Shown: positions 8,932 through 18,347, counted from the stretch's first letter. The stretch is 64,000 bases of DNA from Clostridia bacterium (GCA_017549285.1 JAFYVE010000014.1:1-64000), one strand, 5' to 3'. A program made the numbers and translations. The notes: generated by a model from the sequence alone, not told the origin.

Positions 8932-9747
8932 TTACAGATTAAGGAAATCTTTTCTGTATTTCACACCGAAGAATTCAGCGAGTTCAACCATTTCTTCGTC
9001 TTTGATTGTATTCTTACGGGGAAGATGAGCTGTGAGCATATAAATCTGTGCAGCCTTTTCAACTGTTTCAATAAGACCGAATGTTTCATCAAGATTCTTA
9101 CCTGCACCGTAAATGCCGTGCATACCCCATACAACAAGGCGGAATTCTTCCATTTTCTTTGCAGTTGCTTCACCGATTGAGTTTGTACCGCAGAGCATCC
9201 AGGGAAGAACACCAACACCGTCGGGGAAAACAACGATGCATTCAGTACACATTTCCCAAAGAGTGTGAGTAAAGCTCTTTTCGTCAAGCTCGTGAACATA
9301 GTTCATAGCAAGTGTGTATGTAGGATGCGAATGCATAACAACTCTGTTTTCGGGGTCAACCTTAAGTCTTGCCATATGGCTCATAAGGTGTGCAGGAAGC
9401 TCGGATGTGAATTTGCCGCCGTCTTTGTAACCCCAGAGGAGTTCAGCTGTTGTGCCGTCTTCAGCAATTCTGATAATACCGAGGTTTGTTTCGGGATCGT
9501 GTTCAACATTCTTGAAATATTTGCCTGTACCCGTAACGATAAAGATTCTGCCGATAAGGTCAGTTGCATCAAAACCTGTGGGAATTGTGCGAAGAACGGT
9601 ATCTTTATCAAGATATTCATAAACTTCGTCATTTTCAAGCATATAGCTTATGTTACCGCCGTTTCTTTCGTCCCAGCCCAGACGGTACATATTGGCTGTC
9701 ATTTTTTTCATTTCTTCCACAAAGGGAGCTGTTAAAATGTCTTTCAT
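8932..9747 (-). CDS. rhaD: L-rhamnulose-1-phosphate aldolase
   Basis: A 271-aa class II aldolase that splits rhamnulose-1-phosphate to dihydroxyacetone phosphate and L-lactaldehyde. The zinc ligands appear as His139 and His141 in VVMHSHPTYT and His210 in WGMHGIYG. Glu117 in SELPAHL is the expected catalytic acid. Length matches the E. coli enzyme. The rhaA stop overlaps this ATG (TAATG on the minus strand), so translation is probably coupled. The intervening kinase, RhaB, is not in this window. Confidence 0.93.
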   Translation of the reverse strand: MKDILTAPFVEEMKKMTANMYRLGWDERNGGNISYMLENDEVYEYLDKDTVLRTIPTGFDATDLIGRIFIVTGTGKYFKNVEHDPETNLGIIRIAEDGTTAELLWGYKDGGKFTSELPAHLMSHMARLKVDPENRVVMHSHPTYTLAMNYVHELDEKSFTHTLWEMCTECIVVFPDGVGVLPWMLCGTNSIGEATAKKMEEFRLVVWGMHGIYGAGKNLDETFGLIETVEKAAQIYMLTAHLPRKNTIKDEEMVELAEFFGVKYRKDFLNL

Positions 9748-10985
9748 TATCTGTTCACCAGAACTTCCTTTTCATATTTTTTGACTTCGTCGATGTATGA
9801 AACACTCACATTTTCTCTTGCAAGGTATTCATTCCATACAGCCCCGAAGGGAGCTGTTTTCATTTCTTCCTGAAGCACCATAAGTGAAGTGATGTCATTT
9901 TCCTCCTGAAGAGCCTGCATCTTTGCATTGGGCTCAAGAAGTGCGAAAAGAAGAGCCTTCTTTACATTTCTTACACCTGTAATCCACGCAGAAATACGGT
10001 TGATTGATGCATCAAAGTAGTCTGTTGCGATGAAAACTCTGTCAAGTGCATCGTTTCTTACGATTTCCTTTGCAATTTCCTTTGTTTCATCATCGAAAAG
10101 TACAACGTGGTCTGAGTCCCAACGCATAGGTCTTGTGATGTGAAGAGCAATTTTATCGTGGAAAAGAAGCATTGATGAAATCTTATCTGAAACCATTTCT
10201 GTGGGATGATAGTGACCGTTATCCATAAGAGGAGTGATGCCCTTGTAGTCTGCATAGCTGAGAGCAAATTCAGCAGAGCCGACAGTGTAAGCTTCAAGAC
10301 CGATACCGAAAACCTTTGACTCAAGTGTTACATATACCTTTGACTTGTCATAAGGCATATCGAGAATTGCATCAAGTGATTCCTTGAAACGCTTACGGGG
10401 AGCAAGTCTGTCTGCGGGAATATCCTTGTAACCGTCGGGAATCCAGATGTTCATAACACAGGGAATACCAGTTTCTGTTGCAAAATATTCTGAGATTTCA
10501 ACACAGCGTTTACAATGCTCAATCCAGAATTTTCTTACATTTTCATCGGGTGATGAAAGAGTGAGATTATCCTTTACCATAGGATGTGAGAAAAGTGTGG
10601 GATTGAAGTCAATGCCCATATTTCTTGCCTTTGCATATTCAACCCATTTTGCAAAATGAGCGGGCTTGAGAGCATCTCTGTCTGCAAATTCACCGTTTTC
10701 AAAAATAGCATAGCAAGCGTGAAGATTGAGCTTCTTCTTGCCGGGGATAAGTGAAAAAGCCTTGTCGATATCAGCCATAAGCTGCTCGGGAGAAGTTGCC
10801 TTGCCGGGGTAGTTACCTGTTGTCTGGATACCGCCGGAAAGAGCTTCCTTTGAGTCAAAACCTGTAACGTCATCACCCTGCCAGCAATGAACAGAAACAG
10901 TTATATCCTTTAATTTTTCAATCGCATTCTCAGTATCGACACCGAGAGTGGCATATTCTTTTTTTGCAATTTCGTAAGCTGTCAT
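9747..10985 (-). CDS. rhaA: L-rhamnose isomerase
   Basis: A 412-aa manganese-dependent isomerase converting L-rhamnose to L-rhamnulose. The N-terminus (VSVHCWQGDDVTGFD, GGIQTTGNYPGKA) and the LNLHACY, PLMDNGHYHPTEM and WDSDHVV segments are characteristic of the RhaA family, and length fits. The ATG is preceded by GGGAGG. First gene of the rhaA-rhaD-GH36 unit, transcribed divergently from a secreted PHP protein. Confidence 0.95.
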   Translation of the reverse strand: MTAYEIAKKEYATLGVDTENAIEKLKDITVSVHCWQGDDVTGFDSKEALSGGIQTTGNYPGKATSPEQLMADIDKAFSLIPGKKKLNLHACYAIFENGEFADRDALKPAHFAKWVEYAKARNMGIDFNPTLFSHPMVKDNLTLSSPDENVRKFWIEHCKRCVEISEYFATETGIPCVMNIWIPDGYKDIPADRLAPRKRFKESLDAILDMPYDKSKVYVTLESKVFGIGLEAYTVGSAEFALSYADYKGITPLMDNGHYHPTEMVSDKISSMLLFHDKIALHITRPMRWDSDHVVLFDDETKEIAKEIVRNDALDRVFIATDYFDASINRISAWITGVRNVKKALLFALLEPNAKMQALQEENDITSLMVLQEEMKTAPFGAVWNEYLARENVSVSYIDEVKKYEKEVLVNR

Positions 10986-11014
10986 AAGAGCCTCCCAAAA
11001 AACATTGATAATTA

Positions 11015-11043
11015 ATTATACATTTTTATAATAGATATTGCAA
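11015..11043 (-). promoter_or_regulatory. Promoter of the rhaA-rhaD-GH36 unit
   Basis: On the minus strand: TTGCAA, 17-nt spacer, TATAAT. Divergent from the PHP-gene promoter about 30 bp away, so one regulator could control both. Confidence 0.65.
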
Positions 11044-11075
11044 TGTAATTTTGTAATTTTTTACATAAATCATTG

Positions 11076-11104
11076 TTGACACTTTTTCCTGCTTGTGATA
11101 GACT
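11076..11104 (+). promoter_or_regulatory. Promoter of the PHP/GH130 unit
   Basis: Perfect TTGACA (11076-11081), 17-nt spacer, TAGACT (11099-11104). Confidence 0.65.
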
Positions 11105-11144
11105 GAATTTATAAAATAATTGTCTTCCGAAAGGTGAATGCACT

Positions 11145-12614
11145 ATGAAAAAAAGATTCACTTCCGTTGCAAAAAAGGTTACTGCATTATTTCTCGTTTT
11201 TCTTATGACGGGTATTGTTGCAATTCCTGTTTCGGCAGAAACAACAAAGAATTACATCATTGACAATCCTTATGAAGACATTGACTGGGACACCTGGGGC
11301 AGCTACAAAACTCAGCTTCATTCCCACACAAATGCAAGTGACGGTTTCCTTACAATCCACGAATATGTTCAGAAGCATTATGATATGGATTATGACATCG
11401 TTGCAGTCACAGACCACGGCACAATCAACAAGGGCTGGAATGTTGCTCCCGAACTTGTTCCCATAATGCGTCTTATCAAATACGAACGCTCACAGATGAA
11501 GCCCGTAACTCCTCTTACCGAAGAAGAATATGAAGCTTACACTTCAGGCTCGGCATATTCAGAAACAAGAACACACGAAAACGGAATGCTCGATGTCCCC
11601 AAGGGTATTGAGCTTAACATGGCAACACCCATTGCAGACTGTCACCTTACAGGTTATTTCTCCGATTACGGTCAGGGTCTTGCAGGTGTTTTCGGTGATT
11701 ATGAAACGCCTTCAAGAGAAGTTATGAATGACGGCGGTATCACCTTTATGTCACACGTAGGTGAATTTGTATATACAGACAAGGATTCGGCAGACCATGT
11801 GGGTCAGAAGGTTGATGACTACTATGCAAACAAGTTTGCAAGACTTTTTATTGATTATCAGGGCTCCGCACTCGGCATGGGTATCAACAGCGCAACAGAT
11901 GCACACACCCGTTGCGACAGAATTCTTTATGACCAGGTGCTTCAGAAGACCATTCCCAACGGTGTTGTGCCATGGTGTAACACATTTGCCGATTCACACA
12001 ACGAAGCATCAATAAATGATGCTTACACCTGGACATGGATGGAAAATTTCACAATGGAAGACTTCCGTGAAAGCCTTGAAAAAGGTCAGTTTTTCTCAGT
12101 TTCTCACTATTCAAACGGTGTTGAACTCAACGGCATGGAGGAAATGCCCGGTTTCGTTGAACAGAAAGTCTATGACGAAAAACTTTATCTTCTTGATAAT
12201 ACACCCAATGTAACAAGACTCTCAGTTGACGAAGAAAATGACACAATTTATATTGAAGGCGAAAATTTCAACCTTATCACATGGGTTTCTGACGGAAATG
12301 TTATATTAAGAGAAGAAATAACAGACGGCAAGGCTGTTCTTGACCTTCACGATACAGAAAAATTCCTTGCAGAGCCTAATCTTTATTTAAGATTCTATCT
12401 CTCAGGCGAAAACGGAATCTGTTATTCACAGCCTATGGTCTTAAATGTTGAGGGTGAAGAATTCGCACCCGTTGACGTGCCAGAAACAAAAGATATTTCA
12501 ACATTTCTGCGAGACCTTGTAACATTTATTGACAACATTTTCTTCAAGTACAATCCCCTTATCTGGGCATTCAAGTTCTTTGCACTCGGTTACAATCCGA
12601 TTGAAAGACTTTAA
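11145..12614 (+). CDS. Secreted PHP-domain phosphoesterase
   Basis: A 489-aa protein with a clear signal peptide (basic start, hydrophobic core, cleavage near PVSAETT at about residue 31). The PHP metal motifs are QLHSHTNASDG, VAVTDHGT, a later SHVGEF and DAHTRCD. They support a metallophosphoesterase of the polymerase/histidinol phosphatase superfamily acting outside the cell. A beta-rich segment follows, and the C-terminus is an aromatic amphipathic helix (NIFFKYNPLIWAFKFFALGY) that may bind membrane or a partner. GAAAGGTG precedes the ATG. The natural substrate is unknown. It leads a likely three-gene operon with GH130 and a secreted protein. Confidence 0.8.
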   Translation: MKKRFTSVAKKVTALFLVFLMTGIVAIPVSAETTKNYIIDNPYEDIDWDTWGSYKTQLHSHTNASDGFLTIHEYVQKHYDMDYDIVAVTDHGTINKGWNVAPELVPIMRLIKYERSQMKPVTPLTEEEYEAYTSGSAYSETRTHENGMLDVPKGIELNMATPIADCHLTGYFSDYGQGLAGVFGDYETPSREVMNDGGITFMSHVGEFVYTDKDSADHVGQKVDDYYANKFARLFIDYQGSALGMGINSATDAHTRCDRILYDQVLQKTIPNGVVPWCNTFADSHNEASINDAYTWTWMENFTMEDFRESLEKGQFFSVSHYSNGVELNGMEEMPGFVEQKVYDEKLYLLDNTPNVTRLSVDEENDTIYIEGENFNLITWVSDGNVILREEITDGKAVLDLHDTEKFLAEPNLYLRFYLSGENGICYSQPMVLNVEGEEFAPVDVPETKDISTFLRDLVTFIDNIFFKYNPLIWAFKFFALGYNPIERL

Positions 12615-12646
12615 TTAAATTATAAAATATTTAAGGAGACATTCTT

Positions 12647-13600
12647 ATGGCAAAAATTATCGGTGCAAACATTCCCAATATTCCTTGGCAGGACAAACCC
12701 GAAGGATATAAATATCCCGTATGGAGATATGACGGAAATCCCATCATCACAAGAGATAATCTTTTCGGTGCAAACAGCATTTTCAATTCAGCTGTTGTGC
12801 CTTTCGGCGACGGCTTTGCAGGTGTTTTCAGAGTTGACAACATCAGCCGTGACCACACACTCGTTGTAGGCTATTCAAAAGATGCTATCAACTGGGAGCT
12901 TGAAGAAAAGGTTATTTTCAGAGGTTACGACCCCCGTCTTTGCGAAATTGACGGCAAATATTATCTTTCATGGGTTAACCTCACACCTCAGGGTACAACA
13001 ATCGGTATTGCATACACAACAGATTTCAAAGAATGGGTACAGCTTGAAGATGCATGTTATCCCGTTGCAAGAAACGGCGTACTCTTCCCCAGAAAGATAA
13101 ATGATGAATTTGTTCTCTTTATCCGTCCCTGCGACAGAGGACACACACCTTACGGTGACATTTTCTTAAGCCACAGTAAGGACCTTACATACTGGGGCAA
13201 ACACAGATGGGTTATGTCACCCGTTAAAATCTGGGAAAACACAAAAATCGGTGCAGGCCCCACTCCCATTGAAACAGACGAAGGATGGCTCTGCTTCTAT
13301 CACGGTGTTCTTACAAGCTGTAACGGTTTTACTTACGCTATGGGTGCCGCAATTCTCGATATCAACGAACCCTGGAAGGTAAAGCACAGAGCTGACTGTT
13401 TCCTGTTGGCTCCCCACGAAATGTATGAGCTTGTGGGCGATGTTCCCAATGTTGTATTCCCCTGTGCAGCTCTTGCAGACGCAGAAAGCGGTAAAATCGC
13501 TATCTATTACGGTGGTGCAGATACTGTTGTTGCTCTTGCATTCACAACAGTTGATGAAACAATAAAGTTCATCAAGGAACACGACTTGATTAAAGAATAA
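12647..13600 (+). CDS. GH130 glycoside phosphorylase (mannoside type)
   Basis: A 317-aa five-bladed beta-propeller enzyme. The family uses phosphate to cleave beta-mannosides, releasing mannose-1-phosphate. Supporting segments are YDGNPIITRDNL, GANSIFNSAVVPF, FRVDN, GYDPRLCEIDGKYYLSW, KIGAGPTPIETDEGWL and YHGV. The conserved DPR supplies the catalytic Asp and GAGPTP is typical of the mannooligosaccharide or mannosyl-glucose group. There is no signal peptide, so it acts on imported sugars. AAGGAGA precedes the ATG, 32 nt after the PHP gene. Exact acceptor specificity cannot be assigned. Confidence 0.9.
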   Translation: MAKIIGANIPNIPWQDKPEGYKYPVWRYDGNPIITRDNLFGANSIFNSAVVPFGDGFAGVFRVDNISRDHTLVVGYSKDAINWELEEKVIFRGYDPRLCEIDGKYYLSWVNLTPQGTTIGIAYTTDFKEWVQLEDACYPVARNGVLFPRKINDEFVLFIRPCDRGHTPYGDIFLSHSKDLTYWGKHRWVMSPVKIWENTKIGAGPTPIETDEGWLCFYHGVLTSCNGFTYAMGAAILDINEPWKVKHRADCFLLAPHEMYELVGDVPNVVFPCAALADAESGKIAIYYGGADTVVALAFTTVDETIKFIKEHDLIKE

Positions 13601-13612
13601 AGGTAATGTTTT

Positions 13613-15019
13613 ATGAATAATTTTCTTTGTATTATTCTTGCATTCATTATGGGATTTTTTACATATCCTATGAGTTTTTTATCAAACAATACAGATACTG
13701 ATTTTGATATTGCCGAGGGTGATTTCTTCACCCTCAACGGAGAAACGGCAGAAGTCACCGTTGACGGCAATTATGACGAAAGCTCAGTTTTAAATCTTAC
13801 AAAAGAGAAACTGACCATCCGTTTTGAAGACACCTCGGCTGACTGGTTCAATTACTACGGTCTGAGCTACTCATCAGATGCTTACATAAAAGGTGAAATC
13901 ACCTATAATGCAGGCATCAAGCAGAAAACAGAAGAATTCTTCCTTGAACCCGGCGATGAGAGAATTTTCTATTCCTTCATCGATAACTGCCTGTCAGGAA
14001 CAAAGGCAAATATACTTCATTCTGTCAGTTTTCAGGCTCTTAATACCGACAATGCAACGGTAAAAATCAAAGGCATGGCAACTTTCAACAGAGAGGTTCC
14101 TGCCGAAGAGATATTTATTAAAAATGAAAGTCATAAGCTGGGAATAAACCTTCTCTGGGGCGGTGCTGTCAGCTATCTTGAGGATATGAACTCGGACGTT
14201 GAAGCTGTCAGGACACAGGACAGAGTTTACGTTGACTCAAAAGCAAGTGAGCGTTACGGTGTTGATGCTTTCAGCAAAAACGTAAATCTTATCAATTGCA
14301 ATGATACGGGCAGACTGATTCAGCAGTCCTATTACGGCACATATGATTATGATTGCGGTGAATATATGGGCAATGTATGGAGTTATAACCCCGTTCAGGG
14401 CGGAAATCAGTTCAATGACAGCAGTAAAATAGTTGATCTTCGCTGTGATGAAAATTCAATTTACGTAAAAAGCCGTCCTCTTGACTGGGCAAAAGAAAAG
14501 GAACATATCACTCCGTCATATATGGAGGCAAAATATACCTTTGAAAACGGCGCCGTTCATATTGAATGCAGATTCGTTGATTTTTCAGGCTACAATGCAA
14601 GACCTGCAAGTCAGGAAATTCCCGCATTTTACTGCATTGAACCCCTGAATAATTTCGTATATTATGCAGGTGACAAGCCCTGGACAGATGATGCTCTGAA
14701 AAGCGAGCCTGACCTTATTTTCTGGCCCGATGCAGGTTATCCCACCTTCAGCACGCAGGAAAACTGGGCTGCTTTTACAGGTGAATTCCCTGACAGCTTC
14801 GGTATCGGTGTTTATGTTGAAGGACAGACCGATTTCCTTGCAGGTGTTTATCAGAGAGGCGAAGGACTCGGCGAGGACCCCGCAAAGTCAGCCCCCACAT
14901 CATATTTTGCTGTTGTTGAAGAGAAAACAATGAACAGCTTCGAGCCCTTTGAGTATGATTATTTTGTTGCCACGGGTACAACAGAAGAAATCAGAAATAT
15001 ATTTAAGACAGTAAAATAA
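13613..15019 (+). CDS. Secreted protein of unknown function, beta-rich
   Basis: A 468-aa protein with a short hydrophobic N-terminus (IILAFIMGFFTYPMSFL) consistent with export. It starts 12 nt after GH130 behind AAAGGTAATG. The body is rich in Tyr, Trp and Asp, with distinctive stretches KLGINLLWGGAVSYLEDM and GRLIQQSYYGTYDYDCGEYM. These resemble carbohydrate-active beta-sandwich proteins, but I cannot place it in a family. The context (GH130 upstream, GH3 downstream) suggests binding or trimming of a plant or host glycan. It ends at a strong terminator. Confidence 0.7.
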   Translation: MNNFLCIILAFIMGFFTYPMSFLSNNTDTDFDIAEGDFFTLNGETAEVTVDGNYDESSVLNLTKEKLTIRFEDTSADWFNYYGLSYSSDAYIKGEITYNAGIKQKTEEFFLEPGDERIFYSFIDNCLSGTKANILHSVSFQALNTDNATVKIKGMATFNREVPAEEIFIKNESHKLGINLLWGGAVSYLEDMNSDVEAVRTQDRVYVDSKASERYGVDAFSKNVNLINCNDTGRLIQQSYYGTYDYDCGEYMGNVWSYNPVQGGNQFNDSSKIVDLRCDENSIYVKSRPLDWAKEKEHITPSYMEAKYTFENGAVHIECRFVDFSGYNARPASQEIPAFYCIEPLNNFVYYAGDKPWTDDALKSEPDLIFWPDAGYPTFSTQENWAAFTGEFPDSFGIGVYVEGQTDFLAGVYQRGEGLGEDPAKSAPTSYFAVVEEKTMNSFEPFEYDYFVATGTTEEIRNIFKTVK

Positions 15020-15033
15020 TTCCGGAAAAACAC

Positions 15034-15066
15034 AACTCTCCGATAATGTATATCGGGGAGTTTTTC
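15034..15066 (+). terminator. Terminator of the PHP/GH130 unit
   Basis: 12-bp stem AACTCTCCGATA/TATCGGGGAGTT with one T-G pair, 5-nt loop, then TTTTT. Confidence 0.88.
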
Positions 15067-15104
15067 TATTATTGTTCTGATTTGTAAACAATATATAAAA
15101 TATA

Positions 15105-15133
15105 TTGCTATTCGGGAAATTTTTTATTATAAT
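15105..15133 (+). promoter_or_regulatory. Promoter of the GH3 gene
   Basis: TTGCTA, 17-nt spacer, perfect TATAAT (15128-15133). Confidence 0.65.
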
Positions 15134-15163
15134 GAAACATATCATGGTGAGGAGATGACTGTA

Positions 15164-17767
15164 ATGAAAAAATCAAGAAAAGTTTTATCAGTTATTCTGA
15201 CTTTTGCAATTTTATTACCCTGTTTCTCACTTATGGCGAATGCCGTAAGCGGAAACATTGACCCCGACATAGTAAAAATGTCAAGTCAGCTTGCAGTTGA
15301 AATCGAACAGGAGGCAATCGTTCTTCTCAAAAATGAAGATAATGCACTGCCGCTTGAAAACAAAAAAGTTAATGTTTTCGGTGCCGCATCTGTCGTTTCC
15401 CTTCTGGGTGGTGCAGGTTCGGGTGCAATTGTTACTCATGACCCCGTATATTTCTATGAGGCACTTGACGAAGCAGGTATTGAATACAACAAAGAACTTC
15501 AGGCACTTTATGAGAAAAACTGTGCTTCAAATGAAATTCCCAAAACAAGCAATACAATTCTCAACAACCTTCTTCAGCTTGTTCTTGCAAAGAATTCACT
15601 TGATGAAATGAATCCCGATAAGCTTACAGATGAACTGATGGCTGATGCAAAGGCATTCTCTGACACAGCAATTATCGTTATAGGCAGAACGAGTGCAGAA
15701 AACTCCGACCTTACTCCCGAAACACTCAGACTCAGTGACGATGAAAAAGCTATGGTTGACAAAGTTGCAACAACTTTCTCTGAGGTTATTGTTCTTTTCA
15801 ATATCGGTAACGTTATGGAAATGGGCTTTATCGACGAATATGAGTCAATCAAAGCTGCGGCAATAATGTGGATTCCGGGTGAATTCGGTATGCGTGCGGT
15901 CGGTCAGATGCTCAAAGGCGAAGTGAATCCCTCGGGCAGACTTGCAGATACGGTTGCTTACAGCGTTTATGACCATCCCTCAACGGAAAACTTCGGTTCA
16001 TTCAGTTATGATAACGGCGAGCATTACGTTGAATATCAGGAAGGCATTTATGTAGGTTACCGTTATTTTGAAACATTTGCAAAAGAAAAGGTTCAGTATC
16101 CTTTCGGCTACGGTCTTTCATATACAACCTTTGAAAAAGAACTCATTTCTTACAGCACTGACGACGGCAGAATCACAGCCAAAGTCAGAGTCACAAACAC
16201 AGGTGACAGAACAGGTAAGGATACAGTTCAGCTTTATTACAGCGCCCCCTATTACGGCACAATCGAAAAGAGTGCAATCAATCTCGGTGCATTTGCAAAA
16301 ACAAAGCTTCTTGCACCTGCAGAAAGTGAAACAATCACGGTTGAATTCGAAATCAATTCAATGGCTTCATATGATATGAGCAAGGCTGCGTGGGTGCTTG
16401 AAAAGGGTGATTATACAATCATCCTCGGTGAAAATGTGCGTGAACATATTGATTCATTCACATACACACTCAGTGAAGATGTTGTTATGAAAAATGACGA
16501 TGTAACGGGTACAGAAATAAAGAACCTTTTTGACGACGCATACAACGGCTTTACCATTCTTTCAAGAAAAGACGGTGTTGCCACATACCCCGAAGCAAGA
16601 ACACTTGTTGCAACAGACAAAGTAAAGAAACCCGATGAACATCCCGCTCCCGTAAAAGACGGAACAGCACCGAAAATGGGCGTTACCTATGACAAAACAA
16701 TAATGCTTCAGGATGTTTATGAAAACCCTGAGCTTATGGATAAATTCCTTGACCAGCTTACTCTTGATGAAATGACACATCTTGTAACTCACAGCGGTTA
16801 TATGACTTATGGTGTTGAAAGACTCGGCATTCCCAAAACATGGGATAACGACGGTCCTTCCTGCGTCAAGGGTTCTCACGGTATCACTTATTCTGACTGC
16901 GGCACAGCATACCCTTGCGAAACTGCAATTGCTTGCACATGGAACACAGACCTTGCATATAAAATGGGTGACAGCGTAGGTCAGGAAGCAAGAAGCATCG
17001 GTACTGATATCTGGTATGCTCCCGGTGTTAATATTCACAGAAATCCTATGGGCGGCAGAAACTTTGAATATTTCTCTGAAGATCCGGTTATTTCAGGTGT
17101 TATGGCAACTGAAATCATCAATGGTGCGTGGAATCAGGGACTTATAACAACAATCAAACATTTTGCTCTCAACGATCAGGAAACACACCGTACAGGCGTA
17201 TTTACATGGGCTGATGAACAGACTCTGCGTGAAATTTACTTCAAGGCATTTGAAATCCCCGTAAAGAATTCAGAGTGCCACGGTGTGATGTCCTCTTACA
17301 ACAGAGTAGGTACAGACTGGGCAGGCGCCTGCTCAGAGCTTCTCAATGACCTTCTCAGAACTGAATGGGGCTATGAGGGTTACGTTATATCCGACTATTC
17401 AAACAACTTCATCGGCAGAGGCTATATGGACCCCGCACTCGGTGTTTATAACGGCAATGATACAATTCTTACGGGTGTATGGTTCCTTAATATGATTTCA
17501 CACGTAAACCTTGTTAAATCAACTTATAACACAGACCCCGTAGGATTCGGCACAGCTCTTCGTGAAGCCTGCAGAAATATGATTGTTATGAAAATGAAGA
17601 CAAAGGCTTTTCTTGAGCCCGGTAATCCTGTACCCGATATGGAACTTACGGTCAATGAAGCTGATTATGATTTGTCGAATCCCATTGATTCAATGAAATA
17701 CAGTATTGCAAAATTCATTAACACCGTAGCATCACTTGCAAGAAAGCTTATAGACTACGGCGGATAA
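15164..17767 (+). CDS. Secreted GH3 beta-glycosidase with permuted domain order
   Basis: An 867-aa protein. ATG 15164 is favoured over 15155 because GGTGAGGAG then sits 9 nt away. A signal peptide covers about residues 1-27. The domain order is swapped relative to usual GH3. The (alpha/beta)6 domain that normally comes last (VLLKNEDNALPL, NVFGAA) comes first. A fibronectin-III-like domain follows (YPFGYGLSYTTFE near 311). The TIM-barrel domain then runs from about 500, with VKHFALNDQE-like and VISDYSNN segments carrying the nucleophile Asp744. Permuted GH3 enzymes are known in Ruminococcus and Butyrivibrio. The substrate is probably a beta-glucoside or xyloside. The C-terminus is an amphipathic helix. 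Confidence 0.9.
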   Translation: MKKSRKVLSVILTFAILLPCFSLMANAVSGNIDPDIVKMSSQLAVEIEQEAIVLLKNEDNALPLENKKVNVFGAASVVSLLGGAGSGAIVTHDPVYFYEALDEAGIEYNKELQALYEKNCASNEIPKTSNTILNNLLQLVLAKNSLDEMNPDKLTDELMADAKAFSDTAIIVIGRTSAENSDLTPETLRLSDDEKAMVDKVATTFSEVIVLFNIGNVMEMGFIDEYESIKAAAIMWIPGEFGMRAVGQMLKGEVNPSGRLADTVAYSVYDHPSTENFGSFSYDNGEHYVEYQEGIYVGYRYFETFAKEKVQYPFGYGLSYTTFEKELISYSTDDGRITAKVRVTNTGDRTGKDTVQLYYSAPYYGTIEKSAINLGAFAKTKLLAPAESETITVEFEINSMASYDMSKAAWVLEKGDYTIILGENVREHIDSFTYTLSEDVVMKNDDVTGTEIKNLFDDAYNGFTILSRKDGVATYPEARTLVATDKVKKPDEHPAPVKDGTAPKMGVTYDKTIMLQDVYENPELMDKFLDQLTLDEMTHLVTHSGYMTYGVERLGIPKTWDNDGPSCVKGSHGITYSDCGTAYPCETAIACTWNTDLAYKMGDSVGQEARSIGTDIWYAPGVNIHRNPMGGRNFEYFSEDPVISGVMATEIINGAWNQGLITTIKHFALNDQETHRTGVFTWADEQTLREIYFKAFEIPVKNSECHGVMSSYNRVGTDWAGACSELLNDLLRTEWGYEGYVISDYSNNFIGRGYMDPALGVYNGNDTILTGVWFLNMISHVNLVKSTYNTDPVGFGTALREACRNMIVMKMKTKAFLEPGNPVPDMELTVNEADYDLSNPIDSMKYSIAKFINTVASLARKLIDYGG

Positions 17768-17775
17768 ACAGACAC

Positions 17776-17808
17776 AGGGAATGCACTCCGTTTCTGCATT
17801 CCCTTTTT
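17776..17808 (+). terminator. Terminator of the GH3 gene
   Basis: 10-bp stem AGGGAATGCA/TGCATTCCCT with a 9-nt loop, then TTTTT. Confidence 0.88.
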
Positions 17809-17820
17809 CTTATGCCTATA

Positions 17821-17849
17821 TTGAATTAACTTTTTTCTTATGGTATAAT
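17821..17849 (+). promoter_or_regulatory. Promoter of the MarR gene
   Basis: TTGAAT, 17-nt spacer, TATAAT with an extended TGG before the -10. Confidence 0.75.
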
Positions 17850-17879
17850 CAATATATATTTTAAATTTTGGTGATACAA

Positions 17880-18332
17880 ATGGCAGAACAGAAATACGAA
17901 GTCCTGAAACTTGAAAATCAATTATGTTTCCCCTTGTATGCGCTTGCGAAAGAAACGATTAAGCTATACAGACCTCTTCTTGACGAAATAAATCTGACTT
18001 ATACTCAGTATATTGCGATGATGGTTATCTGGGAGAAAGAAAAAATCAATGTCAAGGAGCTCGGGAAAAGGCTCTATCTTGATTCAGGCACACTTACCCC
18101 CGTACTCAAGAGCCTTGAAGCAAAAGGTTTTATCACAAGACACCGTTCTGCGGAAGATGAACGGATTCTTATGGTTGAAATCACAGACAAAGGTACGGCA
18201 CTGAAAGATGAAGCCGTGAAAATCCCCGGTCAGATAGTCTCCAATATTGAGATTTCTCTTGATGATGCGATTGTTATGCACAGACAGTTATATAATCTGC
18301 TTGAACAGTTGACAGAAAAAAAACAGGACTGA
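17880..18332 (+). CDS. MarR-family transcriptional regulator
   Basis: A 150-aa winged-helix regulator. The stretch YTQYIAMMVIWEKEKINVKELGKRLYLDSGTLTPVLKSLEAKG, continued by RHRSAEDERILMVEITDKG, is the classical MarR helix-turn-helix and wing. It resembles the OhrR/MgrA group in having a Cys near the N-terminus (QLCFPLYAL), so it may sense peroxide through that Cys; this is an inference. The start is ATG 17880; an in-frame TTG at 17868 lacks a ribosome site. It is a single-gene unit with its own promoter, and its stop codon lies within its terminator loop. Confidence 0.88.
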   Translation: MAEQKYEVLKLENQLCFPLYALAKETIKLYRPLLDEINLTYTQYIAMMVIWEKEKINVKELGKRLYLDSGTLTPVLKSLEAKGFITRHRSAEDERILMVEITDKGTALKDEAVKIPGQIVSNIEISLDDAIVMHRQLYNLLEQLTEKKQD

Positions 18333-18347
18333 CGTCCTGTTTTTTTG
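18318..18347 (+). terminator. Terminator overlapping the marR stop codon
   Basis: ACAGGAC/GTCCTGT stem (18323-18329 with 18334-18340) plus flanking A/T pairs, then a T-run. The TGA stop (18330-18332) forms part of the 4-nt loop, so the last codons are inside the terminator. Confidence 0.85.
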
